Origin: Rhizobium sp. NXC14
GTDB lineage: Bacteria > Pseudomonadota > Alphaproteobacteria > Rhizobiales > Rhizobiaceae
Length of the DNA: 64,000 bases
Assembly: GCF_002117485.1 (NCBI RefSeq)
Contig: NZ_CP021030.1
Coordinates: 499,001-563,000 of the forward strand
Reading direction: 5' to 3'
Shown here: piece by piece, positions 28,724 through 37,668 of the stretch
Layout: every line of letters starts with the position of its first letter
How positions within the stretch are numbered: the stretch's first letter is position 1
Program-made: the position numbers and the translations under genes
Notes under the pieces: generated by a model
What the model was told of the DNA's origin: nothing
The model's database searches: none
Seen by the model: the letters and a program-made list of their open reading frames with translations, nothing else

Positions 28724-29599
28724 ATGATTGAACCCCAGCTGGCATCCCCGACTCTCAGGGCTTTTCTGGCGGCCGGTCTGTTTCTGGCAGCGCTGTTTTC
28801 AAACTTTGCTGCATTCGCTCAGCAGGCTGCCCCTTCGCTGCCGTTGCTCTTCGATGCCCGCGAGCGTCTCGCCAGACCGGATCTCTCGTCGCTAGTCCGC
28901 TTGCGCTTTCTGACGTCGGTTGATTTCCCGCCGTTTAATTTCACGGATCAGAATGGCAAGCTTTCCGGCTTCAACGTCGATCTCGCCCGCGAAATCTGCG
29001 GCGAGCTGGAGATTTCGGATAAGTGCCAGATCCAGGCAATGCCTTTCACCGATCTCAAGGATGCCCTCGCCGCATCGCAAGGCGATGCCGTCATCGCCGG
29101 CCTTGCGGTCACCCCGGAGCTGCGCCGGCAATTTCTCTTCTCCCGGCCATATCTGATGCTGCCGGCGCGCTTCGTGCGCAATCTCGCCGCCCCGCTTGAT
29201 GGAAAGACCGCTGCTGCGCTCTCCAACCATTCGGTCGGCGTCGTCAAAGGCACGGTGCACGAGGCGATGCTGGCAGCCTTTTTCCCGGCGCTGAAAGCGC
29301 AGGCTTTCGACACGAAGGACGCCCTGCTTGCGGCGCTGAAGGAGCGAAAGGTCGATGCTGCCTTCGCCGATGCGCTGCAGCTTTCCTTCTGGGTCTCGTC
29401 CCCGGCCTCCGACAAATGCTGCGCGCTGTTCGACGGCCCCTACCTCTCCGAACATTTCCTCGGCGAGGGCATGACGATCATGCTGCGACAGAAGGACAGC
29501 GTGCTGACATCCGCCATTGATCATGCGCTGGCGGCGCTGTCGCGCACCGGCCGTCTCCAGGAGATCTATCTGCGCTATTTTCCCTACGGGCTCTACTGA
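28724..29599 (+). CDS. Amino-acid-type ABC transporter substrate-binding protein
   Basis: A 291-residue family-3 solute-binding protein. A signal peptide covers about 1-33 (cleavage after FAQQ-like AFA). The mature start 'LRFLTSVDFPPFNFTDQNGK' and 'LSGFNVDLAREIC' are diagnostic. No permease or ATPase gene lies next to it, so it is an orphan: it may serve a distant transporter or feed a receptor such as the divergent chemoreceptor 417 bases away. That link is only positional. Start at 28724; an upstream codon at 28676 is possible but would spoil the signal peptide. Confidence 0.85.
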   Translation: MIEPQLASPTLRAFLAAGLFLAALFSNFAAFAQQAAPSLPLLFDARERLARPDLSSLVRLRFLTSVDFPPFNFTDQNGKLSGFNVDLAREICGELEISDKCQIQAMPFTDLKDALAASQGDAVIAGLAVTPELRRQFLFSRPYLMLPARFVRNLAAPLDGKTAAALSNHSVGVVKGTVHEAMLAAFFPALKAQAFDTKDALLAALKERKVDAAFADALQLSFWVSSPASDKCCALFDGPYLSEHFLGEGMTIMLRQKDSVLTSAIDHALAALSRTGRLQEIYLRYFPYGLY

Positions 29600-29609
29600 G
29601 CCTCAAGGA

Positions 29610-30023
29610 TTATCCCTTGCGGAAACGGGCAATGGCGCTCCGCTCGATCGCCGCGCAGGTGAGCTTATCGAGGCCGAGGCGGTCCCGCAGCAGGCTGAGC
29701 AGTCGCAGTTCCTCTGCCTTGACCGAAAGATCGGCGGAGGCCACCTCGACGGCAAGCGCATAAGCGGTGTCATAGAGTTTTGCCGGCAAGGTATCGCGGA
29801 CCGTTTCGAGGACCACGTCGAGGCCTTCAGGCCCAGCCAGCAGCGCGGCGCAGTCGCGTGCTATCGGAATGAGCTTGTCGTCATCAAAATCCCTGAAAAC
29901 CGGCAGGAAGCCGATCAGCTGACCGATCCTTTCCATCTCCCTGTCGTTCATGGTGCTGTCGACGGCGGATGCCATCACCATCACGTAGATCAGCGCATCA
30001 TGGGCGGAAAGCGGCTTGTTCAT
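29610..30023 (-). CDS. TerB-family protein
   Basis: A 137-residue helical protein with the TerB (tellurite-resistance/DjlA N-terminal) pattern: 'ALIYVMVMASAVDSTMNDRE' at the start, two acidic helix ends (D-x-x-M-x-x-x-E) and a second 'EVASADLSVKAEELRLLSLL' half. Stand-alone TerB proteins are common in Rhizobiales and are thought to bind metal ions. No other ter gene is present, so tellurite resistance is not implied. Confidence 0.8.
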   Translation of the reverse strand: MNKPLSAHDALIYVMVMASAVDSTMNDREMERIGQLIGFLPVFRDFDDDKLIPIARDCAALLAGPEGLDVVLETVRDTLPAKLYDTAYALAVEVASADLSVKAEELRLLSLLRDRLGLDKLTCAAIERSAIARFRKG

Positions 30024-30109
30024 TTCTGATTCCTTGTTGATCAGCGCAGATTAGGAATTGGCGGCGGCCTTTACAAGAGATCGGCAGCTCTCCCCCGGCG
30101 GGCGGCCTG

Positions 30110-30823
30110 TCATTTGCGGCGCGGATCGCCGCCGTAAACGCCTTTCTGCGCCTGTTTCGCCTTGTCGGCGACGGATGCGAGCGGCGAACCCGCCTCTGCT
30201 TCCGCCCAGCCGCTTTCGGCAAGCCACGCGCCGAGATCCTGCGTACCGACCCGACAGGCGGCGATCGCCGTTCCCTTCCATTCGACCGTGTCGAGATCGC
30301 AGGTGATGCTGCGGTTGCGCAAGAGCTGGCGCAGCGCCGTCTTCGCCATCATGCCGCAGGGCCATTGCCGGCCTGCCGGCCCGCATATCCTGTCGGCCGG
30401 CGTGGGGGCGATGCCGGCAAGCTGGAGCCTGCGCTCCCCGAAGGAAAGAATGCCCGCGTTTTCGACCAGTGGCCGCGGCAGCTCCATGGCCTTTTTCTCG
30501 GCCGGCCCTGCCGTTTGGCTGGATGTCGGCGCCACTTGTTGCGGGATGGTGGCGGCTCTGGGCGCCGTGGCATCAGTCGCCGCCGCTGGGTGCGGGACCG
30601 CCGGTTCCACAGAGCGGGCGATCATTTCGGCACGTTCATCGGATATTGTCGCTGCCGGTTCGGCGGCCGCGGAGGCAACATTCGGCGCAGCCGCTGCCGT
30701 CTCCTCTGTGGCTGCGGTTTCTTCCCCTCCCGTGCCGCCGCGAAGCCTCGCTTCGCCTGCCTTCAGCAGGCCGACCACCACCGCCATACCCATAATACCT
30801 GTAAAGACGGCGGCAGGGCGCAT
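30110..30823 (-). CDS. Thermonuclease-like protein, probably inactive
   Basis: A 237-residue protein with an N-terminal membrane helix or signal anchor (about 5-25), an Ala/Pro-rich spacer to about 130 and a C-terminal staphylococcal-nuclease-like domain ('LQLAGIAPTPAD', 'ALRQLLRNRSITCDLDT', 'LGAWLAESGWAEA'). Active SNase domains have 'GIDAPE' and 'DRYGR'; here these read GIAPTP and WKGTAI, so the catalytic Asp, Glu and Arg residues seem lost. Two cysteine pairs may form disulfides. The start is chosen at 30823; the S24-type gene ends 12 bases upstream, so the two are likely co-transcribed. Confidence 0.72.
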   Translation of the reverse strand: MRPAAVFTGIMGMAVVVGLLKAGEARLRGGTGGEETAATEETAAAAPNVASAAAEPAATISDERAEMIARSVEPAVPHPAAATDATAPRAATIPQQVAPTSSQTAGPAEKKAMELPRPLVENAGILSFGERRLQLAGIAPTPADRICGPAGRQWPCGMMAKTALRQLLRNRSITCDLDTVEWKGTAIAACRVGTQDLGAWLAESGWAEAEAGSPLASVADKAKQAQKGVYGGDPRRK

Positions 30824-30834
30824 GGAATATCTTC

Positions 30835-31506
30835 CTACTGGCTGGCCCAGATGATGCGGGCGATCCAATCGACATCGGCAAGATCGAGCGTGCGGTTGGG
30901 ATGTTCGGGATTAAGCGACATCAGCTCGATCGACCGCGGGCTCTGGCGCAGCAGCACCTTGGCCATTACTTCGCCCGCGCATGTGCGCACGACGACGCGG
31001 TCGTTGCGGCGCACCTGCGCCCCGGGCTCGACGATCAGCACGTCACCGTCCCGATAAAGCGGCATCATGCTTTCGCCCTGCACCTCCAGCGCATAGACGC
31101 CGGATCTCTGCGACGGGTTGGCCGGAAACTCCACCACGTCCCAGCCATGACCGGCCGGAAAGCCGCTATCGTCGAAGAAGCCACCGGCGCCGGCCTGGGC
31201 GAAGCCGAGCAGAGGAATGGCGCTGCCCGGCGGGGGGCCGGCACGCTCGCCGATCCGCTCTCCGGCGGAACTGGCGGCCGGTTGCATGAAGGCGAAAAAC
31301 TGCTCCATGCTCGCCCCCGTCGCATCGAGCACCTTGGCGATCGATTCCGTCGATGGCCAGCGCAGCCGCCCATCGGCGGAAAGCCGTTTCGACTTGTTGA
31401 ACGAGGTGGGGTCGAGCCCGGCACGGCGCGCAAGACCGGATGGCGTCAGCTCGTGCCGTTCGGCAAGCCTGTCGATCGCCTCCCAGATCTGCTTGTGTGA
31501 CAGCAT
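30835..31506 (-). CDS. S24-family (LexA/CI-like) transcriptional regulator
   Basis: A 223-residue protein with an N-terminal HTH ('LTPSGLARRAGLDPTSFNKS', about 20-39) and a C-terminal peptidase-S24 domain. Ser146 in GESMMP and Lys183 in VMAKVLL form the self-cleavage dyad, and an AGAGG site (about 105-109) could be the cleaved bond. This is the layout of phage CI/C2-type repressors and of chromosomal relatives common in rhizobia. No phage genes are nearby. It may respond to DNA damage; targets are unknown. Confidence 0.85.
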   Translation of the reverse strand: MLSHKQIWEAIDRLAERHELTPSGLARRAGLDPTSFNKSKRLSADGRLRWPSTESIAKVLDATGASMEQFFAFMQPAASSAGERIGERAGPPPGSAIPLLGFAQAGAGGFFDDSGFPAGHGWDVVEFPANPSQRSGVYALEVQGESMMPLYRDGDVLIVEPGAQVRRNDRVVVRTCAGEVMAKVLLRQSPRSIELMSLNPEHPNRTLDLADVDWIARIIWASQ

Positions 31507-31734
31507 ATGCGCCCGATTCCGTGCAGCCTGTCTCAGGCTGCGCTTTAGAGCACCGTGCGTCCGCTTCGGACGTATAAAGGACGCTCTAACACTCTAAGTC
31601 TGAACATCTCACCTGCCGAAAATCGATTCCGACTTTTCGAGCCGATGCTTCAGCGACAGAATACTAGCCGACCCCACGCCGACCGTAAAGGTAAGGAGGA
31701 ATAAAATCCTGTTATCGACCGGTTTCGGCCGCCC

Positions 31735-32382
31735 TCAAGCCACCATCGCCATGTTGATCTTGCCGAGCTGGATGACCGCCTGTGTGCGGCTGTCGACATC
31801 GAGTTTCAGCAGGATTGCCGAGACATGCGCCTTGATCGTCGCTTCGGAGACGCCGAGTTCATAGGCGATCTGCTTGTTCAACAGGCCCTCGGCCAGCATG
31901 GTCAGCACCCGGCTCTGCTGAGGCGTCAGCGTGTGCAGGCGGCGGATCAGGTCGGCGACGTCGGGATCCTGCTCCTGGCCGTCGCGATAGCTTTCCGGTG
32001 TGGCGATATCGCCGGCAAGCACCGTCTGGATGCCGCGGCGGATGTCTTCGATGCCCGAGGATTTGGAAATGAAGCCGGAAGCGCCGAGCTCCAGGGCCCG
32101 GCGGATCGTCGTGGCGTCGTCGCTCGCCGAAACGATGATGATCGGCAGGCTGGCGAATTCGGCGCGCAGCGCCATCAGGCCGGAAAAGCCGCTGACGCCG
32201 GGCATGGCGAGATCGAGCAGCATCAGGTCGGCATCTGGATGTGTGCCGGCGGCGGTGCGTGCGGCTGCGAAATCACCGGCCTCGACGATGGTCTGCCGGC
32301 CTTCCATGCCGATCACCGCCTGGCGCAGCGCATCGCGAAACAGCGGATGATCGTCCGCGATGATGATGGTCTGTTCCTGCAT
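31735..32382 (-). CDS. LuxR/NarL-type response regulator
   Basis: A 215-residue two-component regulator. The receiver has DD at 10-11 (IIIADDHPLF), phosphoacceptor Asp in LMLLDLAMPGV (about 58) and the Lys in GFISKSS. The C-terminal LuxR HTH reads 'LTPQQSRVLTMLAEGLLNKQ' followed by IAYELGVSEATIKAHVSAI. No partner kinase is adjacent; a hybrid kinase of the type paired with such regulators (NahK/ErcS class) sits at the right window edge, 30 kb away. Start at 32382 after GGGAGGGAG. Confidence 0.9.
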   Translation of the reverse strand: MQEQTIIIADDHPLFRDALRQAVIGMEGRQTIVEAGDFAAARTAAGTHPDADLMLLDLAMPGVSGFSGLMALRAEFASLPIIIVSASDDATTIRRALELGASGFISKSSGIEDIRRGIQTVLAGDIATPESYRDGQEQDPDVADLIRRLHTLTPQQSRVLTMLAEGLLNKQIAYELGVSEATIKAHVSAILLKLDVDSRTQAVIQLGKINMAMVA

Positions 32383-32471
32383 CGAAAACTCCCTCCCAAG
32401 AGTCCGATCATGCCGCATGCGCGCCGTCCCCTCGGCATTGCATGCAGGCATTCTGAAATGACTATATCAGA

Positions 32472-32870
32472 TCATGTCTTCTGCGGAAGGGGATTGGCTT
32501 TTTCGTCAGCCTGGAACTCCTTCACCATCCCCATGAAGCTCTTCATCATCCGCTCCATGATGCTGATCGAGCGGTCGATCTCGGCGTCGCTCGGCAGCGC
32601 ACGCTGGATGAGGCCGCCCTGTTCCAGCTTGGTCACCCGCTCTGAAAGCCGGTCGAGCTCGTCCTCATAGGCCGCCCGCTCATCGGCCGCCATACGGCAG
32701 ACGAGGGCGCCGTCCTTGTCCTGGCAGATCGACATGGCGCCGGTCTGCCGGTCGAGCCGGACGAAATGGTCACCGCTCTTCTCCAGCTGGAATCGGCCCG
32801 CATCAGTCTCGGCCGCCGCGGCCACAATCGGCAGGAGAACAGCGCCAAGTGCGAGAACCAAAATCTTCAT
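32472..32870 (-). CDS. Exported hypothetical protein with coiled coil
   Basis: A 132-residue protein with signal peptide at 1-20 (cleavage after AAAA). A short domain with two cysteines (SICQDKDGALVCRM) is followed by a coiled-coil-like helix (AYEDELDRLSERVTKLEQGG) and a Met-rich amphipathic end. No known family assigned. Start at 32870 after GAGGATGAGACG. Confidence 0.65.
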   Translation of the reverse strand: MKILVLALGAVLLPIVAAAAETDAGRFQLEKSGDHFVRLDRQTGAMSICQDKDGALVCRMAADERAAYEDELDRLSERVTKLEQGGLIQRALPSDAEIDRSISIMERMMKSFMGMVKEFQADEKANPLPQKT

Positions 32871-32989
32871 CGTCTCATCCTCCGGATTTTGCCTTGGCTG
32901 GCCCCGCTTTTTCAGTGCCGGGGCGTGGACATCGCCGCCTCTTTCCGGCAAAGCGCTCATGACCCAGGATCAGCAATCGCGAGGCCATG

Positions 32990-33343
32990 ATGACCGTGAC
33001 ACCGACCCTTTACAAGATCGTGACGGAAACGCTCTGGCAGCAAGCCGGACAAAGCGGTGTTTTTCATGGCGCCGGCATCGATCTCAAGGACGGCTTCATC
33101 CATTTCTCCACGGCCGACCAGGTGAAGCAGACCGCGGCCCTGCATTTTGCCGGCCAGTCCGGCCTAGTGCTGGTCGCCGTCGATGGCCGCGGTTTCGGTG
33201 ACAAGCTCCTCTTCGAACCCTCCCGCGGCGGCGATCTCTTCCCGCATCTCTACGCCGATCTGCCGCTTGCGGCCGTGCTCTGGGAGGCGCCGCTGCCGCT
33301 CGATGAGAACGGCGTTCATATCTTCCCGGAGCTGCAGCCATGA
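32990..33343 (+). CDS. DUF952 family protein
   Basis: A 117-residue protein of the DUF952 family ('LYKIVTETLWQQA', 'DGFIHFSTADQVKQTA' and the C-terminal 'LPLDENGVHIFPEL'). Function unknown. Its stop overlaps the pyrD ATG by four bases (ATGA), so the two are translationally coupled, a conserved pairing in Rhizobiales as far as I recall. ATG at 32987 is an equal alternative. Confidence 0.87.
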   Translation: MTVTPTLYKIVTETLWQQAGQSGVFHGAGIDLKDGFIHFSTADQVKQTAALHFAGQSGLVLVAVDGRGFGDKLLFEPSRGGDLFPHLYADLPLAAVLWEAPLPLDENGVHIFPELQP

Positions 33344-34428
33344 TCGATCCCTTCAAGCGCATCGCCCGCAAGGGTCTCTTCCTGTTCGACCCGGAAACGG
33401 CGCACGGCATGTCGATCGCCGCGCTGAAGTCTGGCCTCGTGCCCGCCTGCCGGATCACTCCCGATCCGCGCCTGCGCCAGACCATCGCCGGCCTCACTTT
33501 CGAAAACCCGCTCGGCATGGCGGCCGGCTATGACAAGAATGCCGAAGTGCCGGAAGCGCTCTTGAAGCTCGGCTTCGGCTTTACCGAGATCGGCACCGTG
33601 ACGCCGAAGGCGCAGGCAGGCAATCCGCGCCCGCGCATCTTCCGCCTGGTCGAGGATGAAGCCGTCATCAACCGCCTCGGTTTCAACAATGAGGGCCATG
33701 ACGCCGCTTTCGGACGTCTCTCAACGCTGGCGGGCGGCGGCATGATCGGCGTCAATATCGGCGCCAATAAGGATAGCGAAAATCGCATCGCCGATTATGT
33801 CGCCGGCATCCGCCGCTTCTATTCCGTCGCGCGTTATTTCACCGCCAATATCTCCTCGCCGAATACGCCCGGCCTGCGCGACCTGCAGGCACGCGAAAGC
33901 CTGGCGGCGCTGCTGTCGGCCGTGCTTTCGGCGCGCGACGAGATGGCGCAGAAATCCGGTCGGCAGATCCCGGTCTTTCTGAAGATCGCCCCTGACCTGG
34001 CCGAGGAAGGCATGGACGATATTGCGGCGGAAGCGCTCGCGCATCCGCTGGATGGACTGATCGTCTCCAACACCACGCTGTCTCGCGACGGTCTCAAGGA
34101 CCAGCGCCAGGCGAAGGAAGCGGGCGGTCTTTCCGGCGTGCCGCTGTTCGAAAAATCGACGGCGGTGCTTGCCCGAATGCGCAAGCGCGTCGGCCCTGAT
34201 CTGCCGATCATCGGCGTCGGCGGCGTCTCCTCGGCCGAGACAGCGCTGGAGAAAATCAGGGCGGGTGCCGATCTCATCCAGCTCTATTCATGCATGGTCT
34301 ATGAAGGCCCCAGCCTGCCCGGCGATATCGTCCGCGGTCTTTCGGCGCTGCTCGACCGCGAAAAGGCCGGCTCGATCCACGCGCTGCGTGACAGCAGGCT
34401 GGATTACTGGGCGGCGCGGAAGGTCTGA
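33340..34428 (+). CDS. pyrD: Dihydroorotate dehydrogenase (quinone), class 2
   Basis: A 362-residue membrane-associated flavoenzyme that oxidises dihydroorotate to orotate in pyrimidine synthesis. It has 'GMAAGYDKNAEVPEALLKLG', 'RLGFNNEGHD' and the class-2 catalytic serine region 'ANISSPNTPGLRDLQ' (about 169-183). The FMN phosphate site is 'IIGVGGVSSAETALEKIRAG'. The N-terminal helix (residues 1-30) mediates quinone access. Its 3' end overlaps the convergent MATE gene by 25 bases. Confidence 0.95.
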   Translation: MIDPFKRIARKGLFLFDPETAHGMSIAALKSGLVPACRITPDPRLRQTIAGLTFENPLGMAAGYDKNAEVPEALLKLGFGFTEIGTVTPKAQAGNPRPRIFRLVEDEAVINRLGFNNEGHDAAFGRLSTLAGGGMIGVNIGANKDSENRIADYVAGIRRFYSVARYFTANISSPNTPGLRDLQARESLAALLSAVLSARDEMAQKSGRQIPVFLKIAPDLAEEGMDDIAAEALAHPLDGLIVSNTTLSRDGLKDQRQAKEAGGLSGVPLFEKSTAVLARMRKRVGPDLPIIGVGGVSSAETALEKIRAGADLIQLYSCMVYEGPSLPGDIVRGLSALLDREKAGSIHALRDSRLDYWAARKV

Positions 34429-35750
34429 TCGGCCCGCAGCCCGACCAGCATGGCGAGGAAGAAGCCGCGGAACAGCAGGAAGGCGTTCATGCCAAGCCAC
34501 AAACCGTGATTGCCGAAGAGCGGCACGAAGACGGCGAGCATAAGGAGGTAACCGGCAAAGGACATCAGCATCCGGTTGCGCATGTCGACCGACCATGTCG
34601 CGCCGATGAAGACGCCGTCCATCAGGAAGGCGAGCGCCCCCGTTAGTCCGGTAATCGCAGCCCAGGGCAGATAGGTTTCGGCCGCCTGCCGCACCTCCGG
34701 CGAGGTGGTCAGCACCGAGATCAGCCACGGGCCGGCGAGGAAGAAAAAGGCGGAAGCCAATGCGGCCAGTCCGAACGACCAGATGGTTGTCAGCTTCAGC
34801 CCGCGGTCGAAGGCCGGCCTGTACCGCGCGCCGATCGCCCGGCCAGTGATCTGCTCGGCGGCATTGGCAAGCCCGTCGAGATAATAACCTGATAGCAGGA
34901 AGAAATTCATCAGTACGGCATTGGCGGCCAGAGTCACCGCCCCGAAGCCGGTGCCGATCCGCGTCATGATCGTGAAGGCGCCGATCAGCACGAAGGTGCG
35001 GATCAGGATGTCGCGGTTGAGTGCGAAAAGCTCCGCCAGCCGGTGCCGGGAAAAGATCTCGGCCCATGCCGGACGCTCGGCCCTGCCGAAATCTTTGAGC
35101 ACGATGAAAAGTCCGGCGAATGCGCCGGCTGTTTCACCGGCCGTGGTTGCCCAGGCGACCCCGGCCACGCCCCAGCCGAGCGACAGGCCGAGATAGATGG
35201 ATAGCAGAATATTGATGCCGTTGATCAGCGCCTGCAGCAGCAGCCCGACACTGCCCTGTCCGCGCCCGAGCACGAAGCCGAGAATGGCGTAATTCGCCAG
35301 CGCCGCCGGTGCCGCCAGCATGCGGATCGCGAAATAGGTGCCGGTCGCCTCGGCGATTGCCCCTTCCGCGCCCATCAGCCGCAATCCCGCGGTCTCGATC
35401 AGCGGCGAAAGACAGAGCAATGCCAGCCCGCAGGCGAGCGCTGAGATCAGCGCTCGCCAGAAGACAGCCTGCTGTTCGTGCCCGTCGCGCCGGCCATAGG
35501 CCTGCGCCGTCAGTCCCGTCGTCGAGGCGCGCAGGAAGTTGAAACTGCCAAGGATCAGATCGAAGAGCATGGCGCCGATCGCCAGCCCCGCCAGCGCTTC
35601 CGCGTTACCCACATGACCGACGACGGCGGTGCTCGTCAGCCCGAGCAGCGGCGTCGTCATGAAGCCGAGCGTCATCGGAATGGCGATCGAAAGCACCAAC
35701 CGGTGCGTCACCTCGAAAGCGAGAGTGTTGTTGTTGCTGCGCGTATCCAT
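34404..35750 (-). CDS. MATE family efflux transporter (DinF-like)
   Basis: A 448-residue inner-membrane protein with about 12 helices in two MatE repeats ('PLLGLTSTAVVGHVGNAEAL' early, a second repeat from about 235). It resembles the DinF branch of Na+/H+-coupled multidrug exporters. Start at 35750 (MDTRSNNNTLAFEV) fits the family. It ends inside the last codons of pyrD on the other strand. Substrate not known. Confidence 0.9.
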   Translation of the reverse strand: MDTRSNNNTLAFEVTHRLVLSIAIPMTLGFMTTPLLGLTSTAVVGHVGNAEALAGLAIGAMLFDLILGSFNFLRASTTGLTAQAYGRRDGHEQQAVFWRALISALACGLALLCLSPLIETAGLRLMGAEGAIAEATGTYFAIRMLAAPAALANYAILGFVLGRGQGSVGLLLQALINGINILLSIYLGLSLGWGVAGVAWATTAGETAGAFAGLFIVLKDFGRAERPAWAEIFSRHRLAELFALNRDILIRTFVLIGAFTIMTRIGTGFGAVTLAANAVLMNFFLLSGYYLDGLANAAEQITGRAIGARYRPAFDRGLKLTTIWSFGLAALASAFFFLAGPWLISVLTTSPEVRQAAETYLPWAAITGLTGALAFLMDGVFIGATWSVDMRNRMLMSFAGYLLMLAVFVPLFGNHGLWLGMNAFLLFRGFFLAMLVGLRADQTFRAAQ

Positions 35751-35758
35751 GACCTGCC

Positions 35759-36277
35759 TTAGATCGAGGCAGAATCGCCTCGGCTGGAAAGCACCATGGC
35801 CCAGTAGGGTAGGTTCCTGGAAGACGTATTATGGGCGACTGCGACGCCGAGGCCGTCATAACGCCCGAGCATGTTTTCCAGATGATGCGGCGAATTGATC
35901 CAGGCCGTCACAACGGCGGCGACGCTCTGCTGGCCGGAAGCGATGTTCTCGGCCGCCGGCAGCCGCACGCCGCTCGCCTTGACGCGGGCGCCGAAGCTGT
36001 CCGTCATGCCCATGAGGTGCGCCATCTTGCCGGCGCTCGCCATGCGCTTCGCCTGGAAGAGGGCCGCCGTCTGCGCCGCCGGATCGACCTCAAGCGGCGG
36101 CAGGCCGTTCTTTGCCCTCAACTGGTTGACGAGCGGCAGCACGCTCGTCGTCTCGTCCTCGCCGTTCGAGGGCGTGCCGGCAATTCGCGGGGTCGTGGTG
36201 CAGCCGGCGATGCCGGCGGCGAGTGCAAGTCCGGAAAGAGTGAGCAGGCTGCGCCTGGAAAGATCGATTGATATCAT
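35759..36277 (-). CDS. CAP-domain lipoprotein
   Basis: A 172-residue protein. The N-terminus combines a twin-arginine pattern (LSRRSLLTLSG) with a lipobox (GIAGC, Cys26), so it is likely a Tat-exported lipoprotein. The rest is a CAP/SCP domain (cysteine-rich secretory protein, antigen 5, PR-1) with 'VNQLRAKNGLPPLEVDP', MAHLMG and 'WINSPHHLENMLG'. CAP proteins in bacteria are poorly understood. It overlaps the DUF6460-type gene region almost directly (ends abut at 36277/36279). Confidence 0.85.
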   Translation of the reverse strand: MISIDLSRRSLLTLSGLALAAGIAGCTTTPRIAGTPSNGEDETTSVLPLVNQLRAKNGLPPLEVDPAAQTAALFQAKRMASAGKMAHLMGMTDSFGARVKASGVRLPAAENIASGQQSVAAVVTAWINSPHHLENMLGRYDGLGVAVAHNTSSRNLPYWAMVLSSRGDSASI

Positions 36278-36278
36278 G

Positions 36279-36545
36279 TTATCGGCGATAGCTGAAAAGG
36301 CGAAGGATGACGAAGAGCGGGATGACGATCGTCGCCCCGAGGAGGAGATAGTCGCCGACGCGCCCGAGCGCGGCAAAGCCCCGGTGCCAAAGTTCCAGGA
36401 TGAAGTCGCGGAACCCATAGATGATGTTCCACGGCGTCAGGCCAAAAACGGTCATGACGAATCCGACGATCAGCGACACCACGATGAGTTTAATCAATGT
36501 GCGGCCGAGCGAATCGCCGAGGAACCTGTTCACCTGATCGGACAT
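36279..36545 (-). CDS. Small membrane protein (DUF6460-like)
   Basis: An 88-residue protein with two hydrophobic segments (about 16-36 and 62-82) and the start MSDQVNRFLGDSLGRTLIKL. It resembles the small DUF6460 membrane proteins of Rhizobiales. The start at 36545 follows GGAGATGGCGC; a longer open frame upstream has no coding character. It is one base from the CAP lipoprotein start, so the two form an operon. Confidence 0.75.
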   Translation of the reverse strand: MSDQVNRFLGDSLGRTLIKLIVVSLIVGFVMTVFGLTPWNIIYGFRDFILELWHRGFAALGRVGDYLLLGATIVIPLFVILRLFSYRR

Positions 36546-36687
36546 GCGCCATCTCCTGTTTGCCCCTGGAATAAGGTCGCGGCGCACCGCCCGCAAGCCC
36601 TTTCCGGAATTGGCCGCTTCGCCTCTGAAATAGGACTTGAGTTTTTTTGTGGCTGCCGGCAAATGCCAGCGAAACGATAGGTTCGTC

Positions 36688-37620
36688 ATGCAGTCCCACC
36701 AGCTTTCCTCAGGCGATGTCATCGCCGACCGCCGCGCCGATTATGCCAGGATGCTCGAAGAAGGCGGCGAGGCCGAGGCAGCGGCCGAGCTGATGGAGCA
36801 GGCGCTGGAGCTCGTGCCTGCCTGGGCCGCCGGCTGGTATCGGCTCGCCACCTATCTGGAAAAGGCGGGCAGGGGGGAAGCCGCGATCGAGGCCTATCGT
36901 CGGACGATCGCCCTCGATCCCGAGGATATATTCGGCGCCACCCTCAAGCTTGCCCTTCTCGGCGACTCTGCGATCCCCGACCGGCCGCCGAGCCGCTACG
37001 TCGAGCGCCTGTTCGACGATTATGCCGATCGATTCGACACCGCCCTCGTCGAAAAACTCGATTACAGCGTCCCGCAGAAGCTCGCAGACCTCATCGCCTC
37101 CACCGGCAGGCGTTACGAATGCGCCGTCGATCTCGGCTGCGGCACCGGCCTGCTCGGCCCGGAGATCCGCGCTCGCGCCCGCCGCCTCGAAGGCTTCGAC
37201 CTCTCGCAGAACATGCTGGCCAAGGCCGCGGAGAAAGGGGCCTATGATCATCTCGCCCGAGCCGATCTGTCGCTTGCGCCCGAGCGCTCCGGCCTGTTCG
37301 ACGATGCCGGGCACTGGCGGGCCGACCTCGTGAGCGCAGCCGACGTGCTGATGTATCTCGGCAACCTCGAGAGCGTCTTTGCGATCGTCGGCGAACTCGC
37401 CGCCGCCGGTGCGGATTTCGCCTTCTCCGTCGAGGATGCGGGCGACGGAGAGGCTTTCCAACTCGCCCCGTCGTTGCGTTACGCCCATTCGGAAGCCTAT
37501 GTGAGGCGGCTGCTTTCCCGCCACGGCTTCGAAATTCTCAAGATCGTCAGGACGGTCATTCGCAAAGATGGCGGAAAACCGGTTTCCGGCATTCTGTTCC
37601 TTACGCGCAACGCTGCGTAA
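36688..37620 (+). CDS. TPR-containing SAM-dependent methyltransferase
   Basis: A 310-residue protein. The N-terminal half has tetratricopeptide-like helices (about 14-95: 'AAELMEQALELVPAWAAGWY', 'AIEAYRRTIALDPED'). The C-terminal methyltransferase domain has motif I VDLGCGTGLLG (about 152-162) and 'LEGFDLSQNMLAKA'. It resembles predicted methyltransferases with TPR repeats; the target is unknown. Start at 36688 chosen over 36637. An AT-rich inverted repeat follows 23 bases after the stop. Confidence 0.85.
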   Translation: MQSHQLSSGDVIADRRADYARMLEEGGEAEAAAELMEQALELVPAWAAGWYRLATYLEKAGRGEAAIEAYRRTIALDPEDIFGATLKLALLGDSAIPDRPPSRYVERLFDDYADRFDTALVEKLDYSVPQKLADLIASTGRRYECAVDLGCGTGLLGPEIRARARRLEGFDLSQNMLAKAAEKGAYDHLARADLSLAPERSGLFDDAGHWRADLVSAADVLMYLGNLESVFAIVGELAAAGADFAFSVEDAGDGEAFQLAPSLRYAHSEAYVRRLLSRHGFEILKIVRTVIRKDGGKPVSGILFLTRNAA

Positions 37621-37643
37621 GCGAACTTTTCTTGCTATTTTTT

Positions 37644-37668
37644 AATAGGTCAGCATTACTTACCTATT
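37644..37668 (+). repeat. Inverted repeat after the methyltransferase gene
   Basis: AATAGGT (37644-37650) and ACCTATT (37662-37668) form a perfect inverted repeat around 11 bases, followed by TT. It could be a weak terminator or an operator of the next gene. Confidence 0.5.

Noticed and set aside
29610..30023. Tellurite-resistance operon
   Set aside because: Only a lone TerB-fold gene is present; no other ter genes lie nearby.
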